DNA of 64,000 bases from Ruegeria_C sp041537925 (GCF_041537925.1 NZ_JBGOSH010000002.1:620001-684000); one strand, 5' to 3'; shown: positions 53,276 through 62,369, numbered from the stretch's first letter. The notes: generated from the sequence alone by a model not told the origin. A program made the numbers and translations.

Positions 53276-54679
53276 ATGCTATCAAAGAGAACGGAATCCG
53301 ACACCATCGGGGCATTGGATCTGCCGGTTGAAGCTCTGCACGGAATTCAGACGGAGCGCGCGCTGCAGAACTTTCCGATAACTGGCGTGCCCCTGTCACA
53401 TTTTTCAAGCATCGTTGTTGCTCTGGCCATGGTCAAACAAGCCGCAGCGCAAGCCAATTCAGAAATCGGCGGCATCGAGCCTCAAAAGGCCGATGCGATA
53501 ATCTCGGCCTGCCAGGAGATTATTGACGGCAAGCATCACGAACACTTCGGTGTGGACATGATTCAAGGCGGCGCGGGAACGTCAAGCAACATGAACGCAA
53601 ACGAGGTCATAGCGAACCTTGCCCTGCAAAAGCTGGGTCATGTTCCCGGCAGCTACAAACATCTGCACCCCAATGACGATGTAAACCACGGCCAATCCAC
53701 CAATGACGTCTATCCGACAGCGGTCCGGCTTGCGGTACTGTTTCACGTCGAGCCCTTGTGCGCAGCACTGAAGGGATTGCAATCGGCATTTGAAGACCGG
53801 GCTGAAGCCTTCGCTGTTATTGCCAAGGTGGGCCGCACACAATTGCAGGATGCAGTTCCCATGTCTTTGGGTGCAGAATTCAGGTCATTTGCGGTGACCG
53901 TTGGCGAAGATATCGATCGGATCCGCGAAATCGGGCGTTTGCTGACAGAGATCAACCTCGGCGGCACGGCAATCGGCACCAGGATCAATGTCGAAACCGG
54001 CTATGACGCACTTGCAATTGCCTATCTGGCCGAAATCTCGGGCTTCGAATTCAAACAAGCCAGCGACCTGATCGAGGCATCCTCGGATCTGGGCGGGTTC
54101 GTCACCTTTTCGGGCATCCTCAAGCGATTGGCTGTGAAACTATCGAAAATCTGCAACGACTTGCGACTGTTATCGTCAGGCCCTCGCACCGGTCTGGGCG
54201 AGATAATGTTGCCTGCCGTCCAGGCTGGATCGTCGATCATGCCCGGCAAAGTGAACCCAGTCATTCCGGAAGCGCTCAACCAGATTTGCTATCAGGTCAT
54301 TGGCAATGATCTGGTTGTGACGATGGCCTCGGAAGCCGGACAGTTACAGCTGAACGCAATGGAACCCATTGTAACATATAACTTATTGAAATCACTAAAA
54401 ATTCTGATCAACGGCACGAACGTCCTGACCGAGAAATGCGTCGTGGGCATTCAGGCGGACGCAGATCGCTGCGCAGCCCTGCTGGACAACAGCCTGGTAC
54501 TTGCCACTGCGCTTGCACCTCAACTGGGATATGACGCTGCCGCTCGCATCGCCAAACAGGCACTGGCATCCGGCAAATCAATTCGCACCATCGCCCTCGA
54601 AACTGGCGTGATACCCGAAGGAGAACTGGATAGCATTCTGTCACCGACAGCCATGCTCAATCAGGAACCTTCTCCATGA
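53276..54679 (+). CDS. aspA: Aspartate ammonia-lyase-like enzyme
   Basis: This 467-residue member of the fumarase/aspartase superfamily has GGAGTSSNMNANEV, the second conserved block TQLQDAVPMSLG and the signature GSSIMPGKVNPVIPE with the catalytic Ser loop. Its length and sequence favour aspartase, which splits aspartate to fumarate and ammonia; fumarase C is typically similar, and other aspartyl-amine lyases exist in the family. It overlaps the GST gene (ATGA) and probably heads an aspA-gst-etfBA operon. It is divergent from potABCD, sharing an operator with it. Confidence 0.83.
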   Translation: MLSKRTESDTIGALDLPVEALHGIQTERALQNFPITGVPLSHFSSIVVALAMVKQAAAQANSEIGGIEPQKADAIISACQEIIDGKHHEHFGVDMIQGGAGTSSNMNANEVIANLALQKLGHVPGSYKHLHPNDDVNHGQSTNDVYPTAVRLAVLFHVEPLCAALKGLQSAFEDRAEAFAVIAKVGRTQLQDAVPMSLGAEFRSFAVTVGEDIDRIREIGRLLTEINLGGTAIGTRINVETGYDALAIAYLAEISGFEFKQASDLIEASSDLGGFVTFSGILKRLAVKLSKICNDLRLLSSGPRTGLGEIMLPAVQAGSSIMPGKVNPVIPEALNQICYQVIGNDLVVTMASEAGQLQLNAMEPIVTYNLLKSLKILINGTNVLTEKCVVGIQADADRCAALLDNSLVLATALAPQLGYDAAARIAKQALASGKSIRTIALETGVIPEGELDSILSPTAMLNQEPSP

Positions 54680-55287
54680 ACCGACTATATTTCTCTCCTG
54701 CTTCACCGTTTGCCCGCAAAGTCAGGGTGGCAATGCACGAAAAGGACATCGTCGACCGCGTGGAAGAGGTTGAAGTCACGACGTCTCCGGTCGACACAAA
54801 CGCCGATCTCGCTGCATATAACCCCCTAGGCAAACTACCCTGTCTGGTCCGGGCGGACGGCCGGGTCGTGTACGACAGCCGCGCCATTCTGCGATTTATC
54901 GACAGCCTCAGCGCGGACGCGCCGCTTTATCCAAGCGACGACACGGAATTCGATCGGCTCACTGTTGAAAGCCTAGCCGAAGGTGTGATTGAGGCAGCCC
55001 TGCAGTGCGTGTATGAGCGGCGGGTACGAGCCGAGGATCAGGTGTCTCAGCCGTGGCTCGACGGCCAGCAGGACAAGATCAACCGCGCCTTGAACTGGTT
55101 CGAGGTTCATGTATCTGACGCCCTTGCACCCAGCTTTGACGCCGCATCGATTGGTCTGGCCTGCGGGCTGGCTTATCTTGATTTCCGTCAGCCAATCGGG
55201 GACTGGCGTCCCGGGCGCCGGCAGCTTTCAGCCTGGTATGACACCGTATCAGGGCGCCCATCTCTTGTGAAAACCAAACAGAATTAA
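54676..55287 (+). CDS. Glutathione S-transferase family protein
   Basis: This 203-residue protein has an N-terminal thioredoxin-like domain: LYFSPASPFARKVRVAMHEK with Ser in the catalytic position, then NPLGKLPCLV and YDSRAILRFID. The C-terminal domain is helical. It resembles small bacterial GSTs of the YibF type. The ATG overlaps the aspA stop, and etfB follows 16 bp downstream. Its role in this operon is unclear; detoxification of a reactive product such as an aldehyde is possible. Confidence 0.87.
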   Translation: MNRLYFSPASPFARKVRVAMHEKDIVDRVEEVEVTTSPVDTNADLAAYNPLGKLPCLVRADGRVVYDSRAILRFIDSLSADAPLYPSDDTEFDRLTVESLAEGVIEAALQCVYERRVRAEDQVSQPWLDGQQDKINRALNWFEVHVSDALAPSFDAASIGLACGLAYLDFRQPIGDWRPGRRQLSAWYDTVSGRPSLVKTKQN

Positions 55288-55303
55288 CCAATGGAGAACG
55301 CAA

Positions 55304-56062
55304 ATGAAGGTACTTGTGCCTGTCAAACGCGTGATTGACTACAATGTGAAGGTCCGGGTGAAAGCGGACGGTAGCGGTGTCGATCTCGCCAACGTGAAGA
55401 TGTCGATGAACCCCTTCGACGAAATCGCGGTCGAGGAAGCGATCCGTCTCAAGGAAGCAGGCAAGGCCGATGAGGTCGTGGCCGTTTCGATCGGCGTCAA
55501 GCAAAGCCAGGAAACGCTGCGCACCGCGCTGGCCATGGGTGCCGACCGCGCCATTCTGGTGGTCGCTGCTGACGACGTCCATCAGGACATCGAGCCGCTG
55601 GCGGTTGCCAAGATCCTCGCCAAGGTGGTCGAGGAAGAGCAGCCCGGCATCGTTCTGGCCGGCAAGCAGGCGATCGACAACGACATGAACGCAACCGGTC
55701 AGATGCTGTCCGCCCTTCTGGGCTGGAGCCAAGGCACTTTTGCGTCCGAGCTGGACATCGAAGGCGACAGCGCCAAGATCACCCGCGAAGTGGATGGCGG
55801 TCTGCAAACCATCAGCGTCAAGATGCCGACCATCGTCACCGTCGACCTGCGGCTGAACGAGCCGCGCTATGCGTCGCTGCCCAACATCATGAAGGCGAAG
55901 AAAAAGCCGCTGGATGAGAAAACCGCCGCCGATTACGGCGTCGACGTCACCCCGCGTCTTGAAATCGTCAAGACCGAAGAACCGGCAGCGCGTGCGGCGG
56001 GCATCATCGTGGGCTCGGTTGACGAGCTGGTAGAGAAACTCAAAGAAGTGGGGGCTGTGTAA
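55304..56062 (+). CDS. etfB: Electron transfer flavoprotein beta subunit
   Basis: This 252-residue protein begins MKVLVPVKRVIDYNVKVRVK and contains the ETF-beta signature VDLRLNEPRYASLPNIMKAK. It binds AMP and pairs with EtfA to carry electrons from flavin dehydrogenases to ETF-ubiquinone oxidoreductase. The stop codon overlaps the etfA ATG (TAATG). Trimethylamine dehydrogenase-type enzymes are known ETF donors, and such a gene lies 3 kb downstream. Codon use looks more GC-biased than that of neighbouring genes, as expected for a highly expressed protein. Confidence 0.95.
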   Translation: MKVLVPVKRVIDYNVKVRVKADGSGVDLANVKMSMNPFDEIAVEEAIRLKEAGKADEVVAVSIGVKQSQETLRTALAMGADRAILVVAADDVHQDIEPLAVAKILAKVVEEEQPGIVLAGKQAIDNDMNATGQMLSALLGWSQGTFASELDIEGDSAKITREVDGGLQTISVKMPTIVTVDLRLNEPRYASLPNIMKAKKKPLDEKTAADYGVDVTPRLEIVKTEEPAARAAGIIVGSVDELVEKLKEVGAV

Positions 56063-57115
56063 TGGCTGTACTTCTTCTTGCCGAAGTCACCAATGGCGAG
56101 CTGGGTCTGGACGCCACCGCCAAGGCCGTGACCGCTTCAAAGCAACTGGGCGACGTGACCGTTCTGGCCGCTGGCGCTTCTGCCGCCGCTGCTGGCGAAG
56201 CTGCCGCCAAGATCGACGGTGTCAGCAAGGTGCTGGTCGCCGAGGATGCCTCGCTGGGTCACCGCCTGGCGGAATCGACCGCCGCGCTGATCGTGGGTCT
56301 GGCCGATGGATATGAGCATATCGTGGCTCCTGCAACAACCGACGCCAAGAACGTGATGCCGCGCGTGGCGGCGCTGCTCGATTCGATGATCATCTCGGAC
56401 GCATCCGGTGTGGTTGACGCCTCGACCTTCGAGCGTCCGATCTATGCGGGCAACGCGATCCAGACCGTGAAGTCCTCGGACCCCAAGAAAGTCATCACCA
56501 TCCGAACCTCGACCTTCGACGCCGCTGGCGAAGGCGGCGCGGCCCCGGTCGAGACCGTGTCGGCAGCCGCCGATCCCGGCCTCAGCTCATGGGTCGAAGA
56601 CAAGGTGGCCGAAAGCGATCGTCCGGAACTGACTTCGGCGGGCGTCGTGGTCTCGGGTGGCCGTGGCGTTGGCTCGGAAGATGACTTCAAACTGATCGAG
56701 GGCCTCGCGGACAAGCTGGGCGCCGCGGTTGGCGCCTCGCGCGCGGCGGTCGACTCGGGTTATGCCCCGAATGACTGGCAAGTGGGTCAGACCGGCAAGG
56801 TTGTCGCCCCTGATCTGTATGTCGCCGTCGGCATCTCGGGCGCGATCCAGCATCTGGCCGGCATGAAGGACAGCAAAATCATNNNNNNNNNNCTAGCGCG
56901 GGCTCTACGGCTGCCGCTGTATGTCTAGTCCACGCGATCTGTATGTCGCCGTCGGCATCTCGGGCGCGATCCAGCATCTGGCCGGCATGAAGGACAGCAA
57001 AATCATCGTCGCGATCAACAAGGACGAAGAGGCGCCGATCTTCCAGGTGGCGGACTTCGGACTGGTTGCCGACCTGTTCCAGGCCGTGCCCGAGCTGACC
57101 GAAAAACTGGGTTAA
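56062..57115 (+). CDS. etfA: Electron transfer flavoprotein alpha subunit (interrupted by assembly gap)
   Basis: The gene starts at 56062 and ends at the TAA at 57113-57115, but 10 Ns at 56883-56892 interrupt it. The 71 bases before the gap (56812-56882) are repeated after it (56936-57006). Joining 56882 to 57007 gives 930 bases, in frame, 309 residues, the normal EtfA length. The FAD-binding C-terminal domain is recognisable: GAAVGASRAAVDSGYAPND, GKVVAPDLYVAVGISGAIQH, then IIVAINKDEEAPIFQVADFG. The break is thus an assembly artefact and not a mutation. It should form the ETF heterodimer with EtfB. Confidence 0.92.
56812..57006. other. Scaffold gap with duplicated contig ends
   Basis: The segment 56812-56882 and the segment 56936-57006 are identical for 71 bases. 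Between them lie 10 Ns and 43 bases (56893-56935) with no counterpart in etfA. Two overlapping contigs appear to have been joined without merging. The 43 extra bases may be a chimeric or low-quality contig end. Confidence 0.92.
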
Positions 57116-57158
57116 GCAGGCGACGGCGCAAGACCCCTTCCGGCGCAGAACACACCAA

Positions 57159-57184
57159 GGCCCGCCAATCTGGCGGGCCTTTTT
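57159..57184 (+). terminator. Rho-independent terminator after etfA
   Basis: GGCCCGCC (57159-57166), loop AATCT, GGCGGGCC (57172-57179), then TTTTT (57180-57184). The perfect 8-bp GC stem and T-run make a strong terminator 43 bp after the etfA stop, closing the aspA-gst-etfBA unit. Confidence 0.92.
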
Positions 57185-57410
57185 CAGTTCAAGTCCCGAA
57201 CAAGCCCGAAAAGGGCTTCCGCAATAGATCTGCGCGCCGCAAGGCCAATCAAAAAGCTCCGCCAGCGGTTGTTGAAGTGTCCCGAACAACATGTCTTCAA
57301 ACTTTTCAGACTGCCCGGAAACATGACCCGAAACTTCAACGCAATCAGCGCCCTGAGCGTCCCGATTTGAACGGATCCACCGTTATGTTTAGGAAACGGA
57401 GGACCAGAGG

Positions 57411-58550
57411 ATAGCAAACAAGCGACCGAAGCCGGAGGAGATTGTCTCGAAGTTACGGCAGGTTGAAGTTCTGATGGGGCAAGGTCTGCCGCGTTGGATG
57501 CGATCAGACAGATTGGCGTTGTTGAACAAACGTATTACCGCTGGCGCAAGCAATACGTTGGGATGGGCGTAGATCGATTGAAAGAGCTGAACCGGCTACA
57601 AACAGAAAATGAGCGGCTGAGGCGTACGTTTTCAGACCTGACGCTCGACAAACTTATCCTGACGGAAGCATCGAGGGGAAACTTCTGAGCCCCGCTCGTC
57701 GCCGTGCCCGTATCGATCATGTTCGTAGCCGGTTCAAAGTCTCAGAGCGCCGAGTTTGCCGAGTTTTGGGACAGCACCGATCCACGCAAAGACGTGTTCC
57801 GCGGGGCTGACCAGATGAAGAACAACTGGTGGCCGACATGATCGAGTTGGCCAGGCAATATGGCAGATACGGCCATCGCCAGGTCGCGGTATTGTTGAGA
57901 GAGGCCGGATGGTCGGTCAGGGATGGTCGTATCGAACGGTCATGGAAGCGAGAGGGGCTGAAGGCTCCGCATAAGCAACCGAAGAAAGGACGGCTCTGGC
58001 TGAACGACGGCTCCTGTGTTCGACTGCGACCAGAGCATCGCAACCCCCTGTGGTCTTATGACTTCGTTCATTGCCGCACTTATGACGGAAGGGCCTCTCG
58101 CACACTGAACATCCCTGACGCGTTCAGCCGTGAATGCCTGGCGATCAGGGTGAAGAGAAAACCGAACTCCACCGACGTCATCGACGCTCTGACGGATCCG
58201 TTCATCCTGCGTGGAGCCCCTCGCGTCTGACGATCAGACACCGGTCCTGAGTTCGTTGCTCTGGTGGTTCGGAACTGGATTGCAGCAGTCGGCGCCAGAA
58301 CCGCAGATATCGAACCAGGCTCGCCTTGGGAAAAAAGGATGCTGCGAGGCCTTCAACAGCCGCATGAGGGATGAGCTGTTAAACGAGGAAGTCTTCTACG
58401 CGCTAAGAAAAGCCCAAATCATCATCGAAGGATGTAGGAAACGCTACAATACCAAGAGGCCACACAGTGCATTGGGCTACCGTCCGCCAGCCCCGCAAAA
58501 CCACTATCCCAATGGGAACAGGGCCGACACTGCACGAATAATCAAATTGG
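57411..58550 (+). pseudogene. IS3-family element, decayed orfA and orfB
   Basis: OrfA begins at 57411 with ATA in place of ATG (IANKRPKPEEIVSKLRQVEV) and shifts frame near 57487 to AALDAIRQIGVVEQTYYRWR and LRRTFSDLTLDKLILTEASR. OrfB follows: SPARRRARIDHVRSRFKVSE, a shift near 57828, MIELARQYGRYGHRQVAVLL, GRLWLNDGSCVRLRPEHRN, WSYDFVHCRTYDG, a shift near 58220, then FNSRMRDELLNEEVFYALRK and YNTKRPHSALGYRPPAP. Start loss and at least three frameshifts make it inactive. No terminal repeats could be defined. About 225 bases between the etfA terminator and orfA, and 58551-58697, hold nothing else recognisable. Confidence 0.88.
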
Positions 58551-58697
58551 ACCCGCCGGATAGCACTACTCAGTTTAATGCCGTCACAAAGTCCAAGTGG
58601 CCATTCGTCGGTGCCATCGGCAGCAAAAACACCATCTTTGATTTTACGGGCGTCGACAATTCATCGGCGCGCGGCCTAAGATGCATGGCTAGCGGCT

Positions 58698-59029
58698 TCA
58701 GATTTCCTTCGTGACAGCAATGTAGGACTTGCGTGCCTCATCCGACCGGATGTCCCGCAGAACAGCAGTTCCTTTGGCAATGATCCTGCTGTCGCCGAGA
58801 CCATTCACCACCGTTTCGCCGGTGGCCTCATTCGTGAGGACAACTTCAACACCCTGCAATGTGGCGTGTTCGTGAAATCCATAAGTAACCCGATACTTTC
58901 CACGGGTGACGCTGTACTGGCAGCGCATTTGATATCGCCTTCGACGGTTTCCGAACCGATGGTTTCGGGGCTGCCGCACAGGTCCAGCGCGTCTCGTTTC
59001 ATGTTCTGAAGATAGGGGGTCATAGACAC
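58698..59029 (-). pseudogene. Small hypothetical protein broken by a frameshift
   Basis: From ATG 59029 the minus strand reads MSMTPYLQNMKRDALDLCGS and PETIGSETVEGDIKC. Near 58925 the coding quality moves to another frame: CQYSVTRGKYRVTYGFHEHA, then GVEVVLTNEATGETVVNGLG and a stop at 58698. A single-base indel would restore a protein of about 110 residues. It follows the M20 peptidase gene by 9 bp, so it was probably the last gene of that operon. No family was recognised. A sequencing error is an alternative to real decay. Confidence 0.5.
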
Positions 59030-59038
59030 ATTTTTTTG

Positions 59039-60190
59039 TCATTGTGCTTTTAGGTCGTCCAGAATGCGGTCCATCATCGCATCGCAATCGCCCAATTGCT
59101 GAAGCGACAGGTATTCGTCAGGTTTATGTCCTTGCCCTTCCATTGAACCCGGGCCACATACGATCGTCGGAATACCCAGCCCGTCAAAGAACCCCGCCTC
59201 AGTCCCAAAGGGCACTTTGGTAGTGTCATTGCGTTGCGCCAGCCTTTTGGCATACGCGATAATGGGGTTACCGTCTTGAACGTCGAGTCCAGGATAAGCG
59301 TTATACTGTTCAACATCGATCCGAGCCCCGCGCCAGGCAGTTTGATAGGGTCTGGCAGCACGGTCTGCCGCCTTTTGAAGGCGCGGCAGGATATCCTCGG
59401 CCCGGTCGACAGCCAGGTGACGGTATTCAAAGATTATCTCTGCCTGATCAGGCACGATGTTTAAGGCCATGCCGCCGGCCAGTTTGCCGACATGAACCGT
59501 CGTGTATGGCACCGCGTAGGCCATGTCCCGCGAACCATTATAGGCAAAATCATCCTGAATTGCGCGCAGACCGGTGATGAAATCCGCTGCAAGATGCAGG
59601 GCATTGACAAATTGAGGGGCCATCGCGGAATGGCCGTTTTGCCCATGGCAAGTGGCGCGCAATGCAGCCTTGCCTTTATGGCCGACAGCCACCTGCATCC
59701 CAGTTGGCTCGCCCACGAAACACGCACGTGGTTTTCCAATCATCGGGGCAAGTCGGTCAAGCATCTGCTGAATTCCGAGGCAGCCTATCTCTTCGTCATA
59801 AGACAGCGTAATCTTCAGTGGTTCGCGCAAGTCTGCTTGTGCGGCGCGATCTGCAAGCGACAGTATCGACGCGACATAGCCTTTCATGTCGGTGGTGCCA
59901 CGCCCGTAAACCTTGTCGCCCTCACGGGTCAGACGGAACGGGTCGCGGGTCCATGGCTGCCCCTCGACCGGAACAACATCGGTATGGGCCGACAACAAGA
60001 CACCGGGGCCGTCGGGGCCGGTCTCGGCGTAAATACCCGCTTTGGCACCGGAAGGGTCTGTGATGCGGCGCACGGAATATCCGCGCGCCGCAAGGTAGTC
60101 CGTGACATAGTCGATCAGCTCAAGGTTCGATTTGGCGCTGACCGTGTCAAAACCAATAAGTCGATCAAGTATGTCCAGCGTTTGCGTCAT
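59039..60190 (-). CDS. M20-family deacylase (acetylornithine deacetylase-like)
   Basis: This 383-residue form starts at ATG 60190 (MTQTLDILDRLIGFDTVSAK), 1 bp after the flavoprotein stop; a longer frame to 60301 lies inside that gene. Zinc ligands are in LLSAHTDVVPVEG (His69), RGTTDMKGYVA (Asp101), YDEEIGCLG and GEPTG, with a final His in EGQGHKPDEY. All metal sites of ArgE/DapE-type peptidases are therefore present. It removes an N-acyl group from an amino acid. Next to an amine-oxidising enzyme it more likely serves a catabolic pathway than arginine synthesis. Confidence 0.85.
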   Translation of the reverse strand: MTQTLDILDRLIGFDTVSAKSNLELIDYVTDYLAARGYSVRRITDPSGAKAGIYAETGPDGPGVLLSAHTDVVPVEGQPWTRDPFRLTREGDKVYGRGTTDMKGYVASILSLADRAAQADLREPLKITLSYDEEIGCLGIQQMLDRLAPMIGKPRACFVGEPTGMQVAVGHKGKAALRATCHGQNGHSAMAPQFVNALHLAADFITGLRAIQDDFAYNGSRDMAYAVPYTTVHVGKLAGGMALNIVPDQAEIIFEYRHLAVDRAEDILPRLQKAADRAARPYQTAWRGARIDVEQYNAYPGLDVQDGNPIIAYAKRLAQRNDTTKVPFGTEAGFFDGLGIPTIVCGPGSMEGQGHKPDEYLSLQQLGDCDAMMDRILDDLKAQ

Positions 60191-60191
60191 A

Positions 60192-62261
60192 TCAGTCGAC
60201 AGCCAGTTCCGTGATTTCGCGGCGGAATGGCAGGTCATCGCCGATATCCGGCGTGTCCAACTCGCGGGCATAGCGGTGACCGGCATAGGTGGCCCAGGCA
60301 ATCGGTCCCGGCGCGTTGGAGTCGCCGATCAGCTTGACGGTCTTGATCCCGGCATCGGCCCAGTCGCTTTCGCGTACCATCAGATCCTCGAAGATCCGAT
60401 CATTGCCAACGCGCGAGGCAACCATGACGACGGCATCAGCCTCGATTTTCCATGTGCGGTCGGTATAAGTGCAGTTGGACACGACGTGATCAGGATGAAT
60501 TTCCGTTACCCCTTGGTTCAGGACGATCTCAACACCGGCCTCGACCAGACGCGGATGTATCGCGATCTGTTCCAAGGTGTTGTTGGTCCAGTCGCTGACA
60601 TAAGCCGACGGTGTAACCAGCGTGACCTGAGCCCCATTCTTAGCCAGCAACTCGGCCAGAACACCACCCATGTAATAGTGATCGTCATCGTAAACCACAA
60701 CGCGACCTTCGGGGATCGTCCCATCCATCAGATCGTCAGGGGTATAGATCTTGGCCCCCTCCGCGATTGGCATAGGAACAATGTGTTGGCGTGAGACACC
60801 GTCACGACGCCAAGTGGACCCGGTGGCCAGGCAGATATTTTCGAAGCCGAATTCCAGAATGCTCTCGGCATCCAGTTCGCTTTCGAAATATGTCTCAACA
60901 TTCGGTTTCTGGCTGATCTGGTATTCGCGATATTCCAGAACCCGGCCCCAGGCGCTCAGACCCGGCAGCTTACGTTCCTTGGCAACACGACCACCCAGCG
61001 TGGTTGTGGCTTCGGCAATCGCGACGTCATAGCCGCGCTCGGCCAGGGCCCGCGCGGCTTCGAGACCGGCCGGGCCAGACCCGACAACCAACACGTTTTC
61101 GCTATCGCCTTTTTCGTTCATCCGCTCAGGGTGCCAGCCTTTGCGCCACTCTTCCATGAAGGTGGGGTTTTGCGTACAACGGCTAATCGACATGGTCATG
61201 TCGCCGGTGATACAGATGTTACAGCCGATACATTCGCGAATGTCGTCGATCCGACCTTCTTCGATCTTTTTTGGCAGGAACGGGTCGGCAATAGACGGGC
61301 GGGCACAACCGATCATGTTCAGAACGCCCGATCTGATCTGCTTGACCATCGTGTCGGCCGAAGTAAAGCGGCCCACGCCCACGATCGGCTTATCGGTCAG
61401 TTCCTGAATGCCCCGCACCAAGTTCTCCTGCGCTGATTCATCCTTGAACCGCGACGGGCCCGAGCAATCTTCCCATGTGCCCTGCGCCAGATCCCAAAGA
61501 TCGGGCAGATCCCTGTTCATCTCAATGTAATCACGAACTTCAGCATTGGAAAAGCCAAGCTCGCCGATGGCCTCATCCAGGCTGACGCGCAGCGCGATCC
61601 CCATCGTGTCGCCAACGGCATCCTTGATGTCAGCAATAACTTCCTGACTGAATCGGGCGCGGTTCTCCAAGCTGCCTCCATACTCATCTGAGCGCTGATT
61701 GGTGGCGCGGCTCAGGAAGTGCTGGAAGATGCCGAACCCATGGGCGCCATAGAGGTTGATGAGGTCAAAGCCTGCCTCCTTTGAGCGTTTTGCAGCATTC
61801 ACGAACCAGCGACGCAAATCACGAATGTCCGATTTCGACAGCGCACGTGCCTGAACCGGATCGTTCGTGAATGTCCGGATCGGCAGCGCCGACGGCGCCA
61901 GCGGCACCTCTTTGGAATAGAGGTTCGGGCCGTTGATACCGGAGTAAGCCAGTTGGATGCCCGCAAGCGCGCCATGGGTTTTCATTTTTTCCGACATCTT
62001 TCGCAGTTGCGGGATGTCTTTATCTTCCCACAGGCGCAGCTCGATGAATGGCGTGATTTCCGAGGTGTGGTGCATTTCGCACTGTTCGGTAAAAATCACT
62101 CCCCAGCCGCCTTCGGCCTTGATGCCGCGCATTTCCGCAGCGGCGGACGGGTCGCGGTAACCACCGCCGTTGCAGTGCGGAACCTGATAAAAGCGGTTCT
62201 TGGCCGTGAGTGGTCCAATTTTTACCGGTTCGAATAAGATATCGTAACGTGGGTCGCGCAA
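60192..62261 (-). CDS. TMADH/DMADH-like iron-sulfur flavoprotein dehydrogenase
   Basis: This 689-residue protein starts at TTG 62261 after AGGAGG. It aligns along its length with trimethylamine dehydrogenase: an N-terminal FMN barrel, a [4Fe-4S] site and a C-terminal nucleotide-binding part. Cys30 (FYQVPHC) is the residue that links FMN covalently in TMADH. The cluster cysteines are C344, C347, C350 and C362. YGAH (Y171, H174) matches the TMADH Tyr/His pair. Residue 60 is Gln rather than the Tyr of TMADH, and the later bowl Trp (near 354) is Asp, so trimethylamine itself is unlikely. Electrons should go to ETF. Substrate unknown. Confidence 0.87.
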   Translation of the reverse strand: MRDPRYDILFEPVKIGPLTAKNRFYQVPHCNGGGYRDPSAAAEMRGIKAEGGWGVIFTEQCEMHHTSEITPFIELRLWEDKDIPQLRKMSEKMKTHGALAGIQLAYSGINGPNLYSKEVPLAPSALPIRTFTNDPVQARALSKSDIRDLRRWFVNAAKRSKEAGFDLINLYGAHGFGIFQHFLSRATNQRSDEYGGSLENRARFSQEVIADIKDAVGDTMGIALRVSLDEAIGELGFSNAEVRDYIEMNRDLPDLWDLAQGTWEDCSGPSRFKDESAQENLVRGIQELTDKPIVGVGRFTSADTMVKQIRSGVLNMIGCARPSIADPFLPKKIEEGRIDDIRECIGCNICITGDMTMSISRCTQNPTFMEEWRKGWHPERMNEKGDSENVLVVGSGPAGLEAARALAERGYDVAIAEATTTLGGRVAKERKLPGLSAWGRVLEYREYQISQKPNVETYFESELDAESILEFGFENICLATGSTWRRDGVSRQHIVPMPIAEGAKIYTPDDLMDGTIPEGRVVVYDDDHYYMGGVLAELLAKNGAQVTLVTPSAYVSDWTNNTLEQIAIHPRLVEAGVEIVLNQGVTEIHPDHVVSNCTYTDRTWKIEADAVVMVASRVGNDRIFEDLMVRESDWADAGIKTVKLIGDSNAPGPIAWATYAGHRYARELDTPDIGDDLPFRREITELAVD

Positions 62262-62342
62262 TTCCGCCTCCTTCGCTCCAAATTTACCGAATAGGATACA
62301 GCAAATTGCGTGGCCCTAAAGTTGGGCTTGCGAAACCAACGA

Positions 62343-62357
62343 TTAGGTTTCCGCTAA
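62343..62357. promoter_or_regulatory. LysR-type dyad upstream of the flavoprotein gene
   Basis: TTAGGTTTCCGCTAA (complement TTAGCGGAAACCTAA) has TTAG-N7-CTAA and matches the pot/asp site at 53083-53097 in 13 of 15 positions. It is 82 bp upstream of the flavoprotein TTG, nearly the same distance as the other site from potA. It lies 12 bases beyond the stop codon of the LysR gene. Confidence 0.55.
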
Positions 62358-62369
62358 TGGAGGGCGCAA

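Noticed and set aside
56884..57292. Antisense frame reading through the Ns
   Set aside because: It exists only because of the gap and the duplicated contig end.
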